This document shows positions 58,280 to 64,000 of a DNA stretch of 64,000 bases, piece by piece. The stretch's first letter is position 1; the number at the start of each line of letters is the position of its first letter. Position numbers and translations under genes: made by a program. Origin of the DNA: Mycoplasmopsis agassizii (GTDB lineage: Bacteria > Bacillota_I > Bacilli_A > Mycoplasmatales > Metamycoplasmataceae). The notes under the pieces are model-generated. The model was not told the origin of the DNA and searched no databases. It saw nothing but the letters and a program-made list of their open reading frames with translations. The stretch is taken from the NCBI RefSeq assembly GCF_002272945.1, contig NZ_NQMN01000001.1, positions 313,945 to 377,944 of the forward strand, given 5' to 3'.

Positions 58280-60832
58280 TTAATAATAAAGAGTTCCGTT
58301 GATGTACATTTCGTGTCAGTTGTAACCTGCACTTCCATCCATAAATGAGAAATCATGTAACATCATAACTTCACGACCAAGTCCTTTTTCTGAATAAGGA
58401 ACTTTGTTACCTTTATTATCAAACATAACAATATCAACTCCAAAACCTGTTTTTCAGTAGAATCTTGGTGCTTTAGCTGCATACAAGTACATTCTTGTAA
58501 CATTTTTTGAATTAACAAAGTTTCAAGTAGCGTCTTTACCAACCATTCTAATTGAAGCAGGTGTTTCTAATAATCATAATCAATTGTTAACATCATCACG
58601 AGGGATATCTGCTTCAGCTGGTTTTCATCCCATGATGTGTTCATGTCATGAAGTAACTCATAGACCTGAAATTTTTGATTTTACTCAACCATTTTTAGTG
58701 ATTGCTAAGAACATTTCTCTAGTATTAACAGCTTCTAAGAATGAGTTTAATGAGACATCTTTATATTTTAATCTGTTTGTGAATTTTAAAATAATGTAAA
58801 CATCATGTACTTCAGAAGTTATTGAACCATCACCATTTTTAGTTGGTTTAGTTGTTTTAATGTGAACTGAAAGTTTATCATCTTTACCATCACTAAAAGG
58901 TTTAAACTTAATATCTGCTCATTGATGCGATAATAAGAAAGCACCTAATCCAGTTTGAGCAAGTTGTTGCATGATTGAACGGTTATTTTTCATATCAGTT
59001 GTAATAAAGTTTAAATGTCTTTCAACTTCAATGAAGTTATCGATTTCAATATTTTTAAAATCAATAGTAATTGGGTTATATTGATCTCCAAAATCTTCTA
59101 GTTTTTTAGTTCCAAGAATTGGCAATTTATCAAATGTAACTTGTACATCATTATCTGGACCAAAACTTAAATCAACACTGATTGTTAAAATATTTGTTAA
59201 TGATCTAGCACTTTGATCATAATTGAATACGAACTTTTTAAAATTTGATTTTTTTAGTAAAGTAGCCATTTCTTCATTAACTGTAACTTCTGCAAGATAA
59301 TCTCGATATGCATCCAGTTTTTGATTTTCATCTAATGTTGAAGCATTTATAAAGCGTAAGCGATTAATTGCTGCGACAATTCCGACATCATTTTTTAAAT
59401 TAAGTGTTGATGTTCTTAATAATGATAATAAATCATTAGCATCTTTTTGTGCTTGTTGAGTTGGATCTAATGGTTTAGAAGGATCACCTGTTACTATATC
59501 TAAACTTTGATCTTCTGATAAAAATCCTCTAATTAAAATAACTGCAGTTTTTTCAATTCCGTTAAAGACTGTTTTAGTTGTTAAAATTAAATTACCTGCA
59601 CTTGCAGAATCTTTACCATCAACTAGTGAAAAAGTATTAGTTGATGTTGCTCCAAATTTAAGTGGAACTGGTGTAACTAAAACGCTAAAAGCATTTTTTA
59701 AGTTTTCATCATCTTCTTGGGCAATTTTAGCAATTTCATATAGTTGATTTGCATATTGCATATCTTTAATTTTTTCAAAAAATTCATTTGCAGTTGAATT
59801 AGTTGTAACTGTAATTGGGTTTGTTCTGAAAGTTTCACTGTATTCTTTTCAATATTCTTCAAACTCATTTACAATACTTGCAAAACCTTTCATGCTAAAA
59901 GCTGCAACTCCAAGTTGTTTTCCTTTTACGAAAACAATTTCCACAGTTAAATCATCTGAATATTGACTTGGTTGATTAATTACTAATGAAACAATCATTT
60001 CTTCAGTTAGTTCAATTGGTAAGTTAACGTATTTTCTGACATATTTTAGTTTCTCACCTTCAGTTTGTGAATTACTTAATAAGTAACCTGCATAAACTGC
60101 TCCTGCTCTAACAGTATCATCTAGAGAAACAAGTTGTCTACCATTGATTGCCTTTGTAATTTTTTCAACTACTTGTTTATCACTTAATTCAGTTGAAACT
60201 ATTGGCTTGTTTGGTTCAGGATTCTCTGGCTGATTTGGATCAGGTGTAACTGGTGAACTAGGATCTGGATTCGGTGCACCTGGATCAGGTGTAACAGTAA
60301 TAACATCACCACCATCTGTGGTTTCTGAACTAATTTCATCAACAAAATTAACTACTACATCCTTAGTAATTTCACCTAGAGTAATGGTAATTGTTGCAAT
60401 TAACGGATATGTATCATCTTTTGTCATTGATTTTACATCAAAATTAAGATTTACCAAATCTTCAATTGAATTTTTAAATTGTGTTGAAGCATGTTTTAAT
60501 AGGTTCAAACGAGTAATTCCTTCAAAACCAACAAAACTATCAATAATCTCTTGATAATTAATTTCAGTAAATGCTTTTTTAAATGGTTTCTCTGAAAGTT
60601 TTTCAGCAGCTTTATCAACAATTTCTTGATTAGTTAAAACACCCATTGCAGATGCTTCATCACTATTTAATGAAATTGTACCCTTCATTTTGCTGACTTT
60701 TTCATAAAGATTTTGCAATACTGTTTTTGAAGTAGTATTTTTTTGTAATACTAAAACTGCTGCAGCAACACCACTAGCAACTGCTACTGCTGATACTGCT
60801 GCAATTGTTGAAATTATTTTTATTTTCTTCAT
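58280..60832 (-). CDS. Large surface protein A, paralogous pair, Lipoprotein_17-like repeats
   Basis: 850 aa. The N-terminal hydrophobic segment (about 5-29) lacks a lipobox Cys, so this is a signal anchor or a cleaved signal, with the bulk outside. Repeats of about 100 residues of the Lipoprotein_17 variable-surface type follow (for example LPIELTEEMIVSLVI ... FSMKGF). They are split by a Pro-rich linker (PDPGAPNPDPSSP-like, about residues 185-212), and the C-terminal 230 residues are rich in Trp. The paralogue lies upstream at 61153-63558. Function is unknown; surface adhesion or variation is inferred. Start ATG is shared with the paralogue's position relative to the leader. Confidence 0.78.
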
Positions 60833-60842
60833 ATTTTAAACC

Positions 60843-60963
60843 GTGCATTAAATATGCACTCTGTTTTATCTCCTACATTTTTGTGAGTGAAATTACGGAA
60901 TTTCACATTTCAAGTTGCTTGAATTTCACGGCTATATTTTATAGCAATGTCAAAAAAAGCGTA
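60843..60963 (-). promoter_or_regulatory. Conserved leader of surface gene A: promoter, SD, hairpin and mini-ORF
   Basis: The block at 60927-60963 is nearly identical to 63667-63703 ahead of the paralogue, and contains a TATAAAAT-type -10 (minus strand). Next come AGGAGA (60874-60869), nine bases, then GTG CAT ATT TAA (60859-60848), lying in a GTGCAT/ATGCAC hairpin. The gene's own ATG is 27 bases beyond that GTG, in the same frame. Confidence 0.55.
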
Positions 60964-61152
60964 GTTTTTATTTCTTTTTTTTATTTTCAGAAAAAATATT
61001 TTTTTGCTATAGATGAACATGTTGAGAAACTAAAAATTTGATGTAATTTAGTTGATTTTTAATTACAAAATTTACTAGTAAAAACGCTCAAAACAACGTA
61101 CAGTAGCTAGAATTAATCGAACAAATTTAAGCTATTTTTGAATATTATAAGC
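60964..61152. other. Intergenic between surface paralogues, nothing recognised
   Basis: No open frame was supported beyond the promoter of gene A. The downstream end of gene B lacks a strong terminator here, so transcription might read through to gene A. Confidence 0.35.
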
Positions 61153-63558
61153 CTAGACTCTTTGTATATCTACTCCAAAACCTGGAACTGAATAAAGTAC
61201 TTGTCTTCCTTGTTTATCAAACATTATAATGGTAAGCCCCATACCTGTTCAGTCATAATATTTAGGCATTTTTGACGGAAATAAATAGATTTTTATAACA
61301 TTTTTTGATTGAGTTAAATTATAAGCAGCATCTTTACCTAGCAATTTAATTGAGTTTTGATCTTCTAAAGTTCAGATTCAATCATGGACATCTTTTTTCA
61401 AAACTTCTGCTTCAACTTTTTCAATTCCTGAATATGCTCATGCCATAAAAGTCATATATAAACCAGAGGTTTTTGATTTTAATCAACCTCTTTTAGCCAT
61501 TACAAGAAATCTTTCTCTGATGTCTACAGCTTTAAGAAATTCATCTAAGGAAACATTTTTATACTTAAGTTTATTTTTAAATTTCAAAACAAAATAAACA
61601 TCTTTTTCCTTTTTAGAAAATGAACCATCTATATTTTTAACTGGATCATTAACTTTTAAATGAACAGAAACTTTATCTTCTTCGCCATCAATTAAAGGAG
61701 TAATTTTAATACCTAATCATTCGTATGTATATAAAAATGCACCTATTTCGGTTTGATTTAGTTGATATAAAAAGGCATGATAATTTCTAATGTTTTCAGG
61801 ATCTGCATAATGTATTTTTTTCTCAACTTCAAGGAAGTTGTCGATTTCAACATTTTTGAAATCGAGCATTATTGGTTTATTTTCATCAGCAAAATCATCA
61901 ATTTTTTGCTTTCCAATTAATGGCATTTTTTCAAAATGAACTTGCACATTGTTTTCTGCACCAAAAATCAGATCAGCACTGATTGTTAAAATATCTGTTA
62001 GAGAAGTAGCATGTCGGTTATAAGTAAAATTAAACTTCTTAAATGTTGATTTTGTCAAAAGTTTTGACATTTCTTCATTTACAATCACTGTTGCTAAATA
62101 AGATTTATAAAGTTCAAGTTTTGTGTTTTCGTTTGAAGTTGAAGAATTTATAAAATTAAGTTGGTTAATTACAGCAATAATACCTGCTTCATTTTTAAGA
62201 TTAAAATTTGATGCTTTTAATAATGACAAAAAATTATTGGCATCTGCTTGCGCTTTTTCATTTTCAGTTAATTCACGATTTGGATCATTAAATATGGCAT
62301 CTTGACTTTGATAATATGACAAGTATCCTTTGATTAAAATTACTGCAGTTTTTTCAATTCCATTAAAACTTGTTTTTGAAGTTAAAACTAAATGTCCTGG
62401 TTTATCTAGGTTTTCACCTTCAACTAATGAGAAAGTATTATTTATAATTGCACCAAATTTAACTGGTAGTGGTGTAACTAATGAACTAAAGGCATTTTTC
62501 AAATTATGGTCATCATTTTTAGTAATTTTTGCAAGTTCATATAATTGATTTGCATATTGAAGATTTTTTATTTTCTCAAAAAAATCTTTTGCAGTTAAAT
62601 TAGTTTTAACTGTAAGTGGATTTGTTTTTAATGTTTCGCTATAGGTTTTTCAATATTCATTAAATTCATTTATAACATTTACAAATCCAGTAATACTAAA
62701 AGATGCAACTCCAAGTTGTCTGCCTATTGTAAAAACTATTTCCACAGTTAAATTATCAGCATGTTCACTTGGTTGAGTGATTACTAAAGAAGCGACCATT
62801 TCTTCATTTAATTCAACTGGTAAATTGACATATTTTTTAATAAACTTTAATTTTTCAGCTTCAGTTTCTGAATTATTTAAAAAATACTGTGCATAAACAG
62901 CGCTTGCTTTAATAGTTTTATCCTTTGAAACTAATTGTTTAGCATTAATTTCTTTAGTGATTTTATTAATAATTTGTTGGTCATTTAAATTATTTGAATT
63001 AACTTGTTGACCTGAATTTTGACTTGTAGGTAAATCTGTAGGTGAATTTTTGTCAGCAGTTTCATCAACAAAATTAACTATTACATCTTTTTTAATTTCA
63101 CCATTAATAATGGTAATTGATGCAATCATTGGATATTTATCACCTTTTTTAATCATTTTAACTTCAAAATTCAGTTGCTTGTATTGATCAAGAACTGCTT
63201 TGAATTGTTTTGAAGTAACTTTTAATAAACTTAAAAGAGAACTAATTGAAAAATTTTTTCATTTTTCAATAATTTCTGAGTAATGAATTTCTGTAAATGA
63301 TTTTTTAAATAAAGTTGTTGCTAATTGATTAGCAACTTTATCAACCATTTGTTGGTCAGTTAAAATACCCATAGCAAGTGCTACATCATCGGTTAATGAA
63401 ACTGTACCTTTTATTTTATTTACTTTTTCATACAGATTTTCTAAGTACGTTTTTTGATTGTTGCTTTTTTGTGATACTAAAACTGCTGCAGCAACACCAC
63501 TAGCAACTGCGATTACTGAAGTTGCAGCAATTATTGGAATTAATTGTTTTTTCTTCAT
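61153..63558 (-). CDS. Large surface protein B, paralogous pair
   Basis: 801 aa. It is collinear with protein A: signal anchor (about 5-30), the same repeat domains (LPVELNEEMVASLVIT ... FSITGF), a short Gln/Asn/Ser-rich linker in place of A's Pro-rich one, and the Trp-rich C-terminal part. It stops about 28 residues earlier than A: where A reads YSEKGLGREVMML, B ends YSVPGFGVDIQRV. The divergence from A is marked along the whole chain, so the duplication is old. Function unknown, surface exposed. Confidence 0.78.
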
Positions 63559-63561
63559 ACC

Positions 63562-63703
63562 TTAAAACGTGCATATAAAATTGTGCACTTTTGTTGATCT
63601 CCTACATAGCGTGAGTGAAATAATTGAATTATTATTAATAATTAACATTTAAAATTACTTCAGTTTCACGGCTATATTTTATAGTAATGTCAAAAAAAGC
63701 GTT
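63562..63703 (-). promoter_or_regulatory. Conserved leader of surface gene B
   Basis: The same block as upstream of gene A: promoter segment at 63667-63703, AGGAGA at 63603-63598, nine bases, then GTG CAC ... TAA (63588-63562), an eight-codon frame including the GTGCA/TGCAC hairpin. The gene's ATG is three bases beyond, in the same frame. Confidence 0.55.
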
Positions 63704-63802
63704 ATTTTTAACCAAGTTTTTTTGGTCAACTTATAATCGATTTCAAATAGTAAACTAACTCATTTTTGAAATTTTTAGATGGCAAAAATTTCAAAATTTT
63801 GT

Positions 63803-63829
63803 AAAAAAATAACTCACTAAGAGTTATTC
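63803..63829 (-). terminator. Terminator of transketolase gene
   Basis: AATAACTC / GAGTTATT stem with ACTAA loop and T-run on the minus strand, touching the stop codon. Confidence 0.85.
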
Positions 63830-64000
63830 TATTTGTTGTTTTTTTGCATAATATGCATAACTTTGGTTCGTAGATTTTTATGGTCTAATCCAAAATGTTC
63901 ATAAACCGATTCACCTGGTGCTGATAGACCAAAAGTGTTAATTCCGATATTATATCTTGCTAGGCGATCTCAACCAAAAGTTACACCTGCTTCAACTGAA
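63829..64000 (-). CDS. tkt: Transketolase, C-terminal part
   Basis: 57 codons from the right edge to TAG at 63831-63829; the start lies outside. The sequence SVEAGVTFGWDRLARYNIG...FGLSAPGES...EHFGLD is the conserved transketolase C-terminus (substrate-binding GxSAPxxxLY..FG pattern). The enzyme moves two-carbon units in the pentose phosphate pathway and needs thiamine diphosphate. It is followed by a terminator and oriented like the surface genes, but a separate transcript. Confidence 0.88.

Overview
The window is from a mollicute of the Mycoplasma/Mycoplasmopsis type. The DNA is very A+T-rich, and TGA falls at conserved Trp positions in almost every gene (DnaB, LigA, NrdE, NrdF, MgtE, MalG, GH13), so genes must be read with genetic code 4. 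Under code 11 most are cut into short pieces, and some (ppa, the C5 methyltransferase) vanish. Cell-wall genes are absent, intergenic gaps are short with T-tailed hairpins, and several proteins carry a Lys-rich signal followed by a lipobox Cys. No tRNA, rRNA, CRISPR array, insertion sequence or clear replication origin was seen. Species is not assigned.

Layout. 1-1.3 kb (+): end of rpsT, ppa, a small membrane protein. 1.36-10.6 kb (-): a compact operon ecfA1-ecfA2-ecfT-ligA-(phosphohexomutase-like/flippase fusion)-topA. 10.7-15.8 kb (-): gdpP-rplI-dnaB-CNNM/CBS protein, all overlapping. 15.9-21.0 kb (-): coiled-coil tail-anchored protein, diadenylate cyclase, two MgtE-type magnesium transporters. 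21.2-23.7 kb (-): two YitT-family paralogues. 23.8-32.4 kb: nuclease-like protein, lipoamide dehydrogenase, lipoprotein, azoreductase, APC permease, NERD protein, ECF S-component with a structured leader. 32.5-34.4 kb (+): C5 methyltransferase plus HpaII-type endonuclease. 34.6-38.4 kb (-): nrdF-nrdI-nrdE. 39.0-55.8 kb (+): alpha-glucan utilisation locus. 56.2-64 kb (-): coiled-coil protein, lone HsdS, two large paralogous surface proteins and the end of transketolase.

How the genes work together. The glucan locus is a near-complete path: a surface pullulanase-type lipoprotein (here frameshifted), a maltose/maltodextrin ABC importer (binding lipoprotein, two permeases, ATPase), a cytoplasmic GH13 glucosidase, a GH65 disaccharide phosphorylase and beta-phosphoglucomutase feeding glucose 6-phosphate to glycolysis. 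Both permeases have long N-terminal cytoplasmic extensions, and two unrecognised genes lie between the binding protein and the permeases. The c-di-AMP cyclase is co-transcribed with magnesium transporters, and the c-di-AMP phosphodiesterase starts the adjacent operon, which ends in a further predicted metal-transport protein. The ECF module and the distant S-component probably form a vitamin importer.

Most notable: NrdF has Val, Pro and Lys in place of three metal-binding glutamates, the signature of metal-free class Ie ribonucleotide reductase. A catalytically dead phosphohexomutase-like domain is fused to a flippase-like membrane domain. The ECF S-component leader looks like a transcription-attenuation switch. 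A conserved leader with a tiny GTG open frame precedes both large surface-protein genes.
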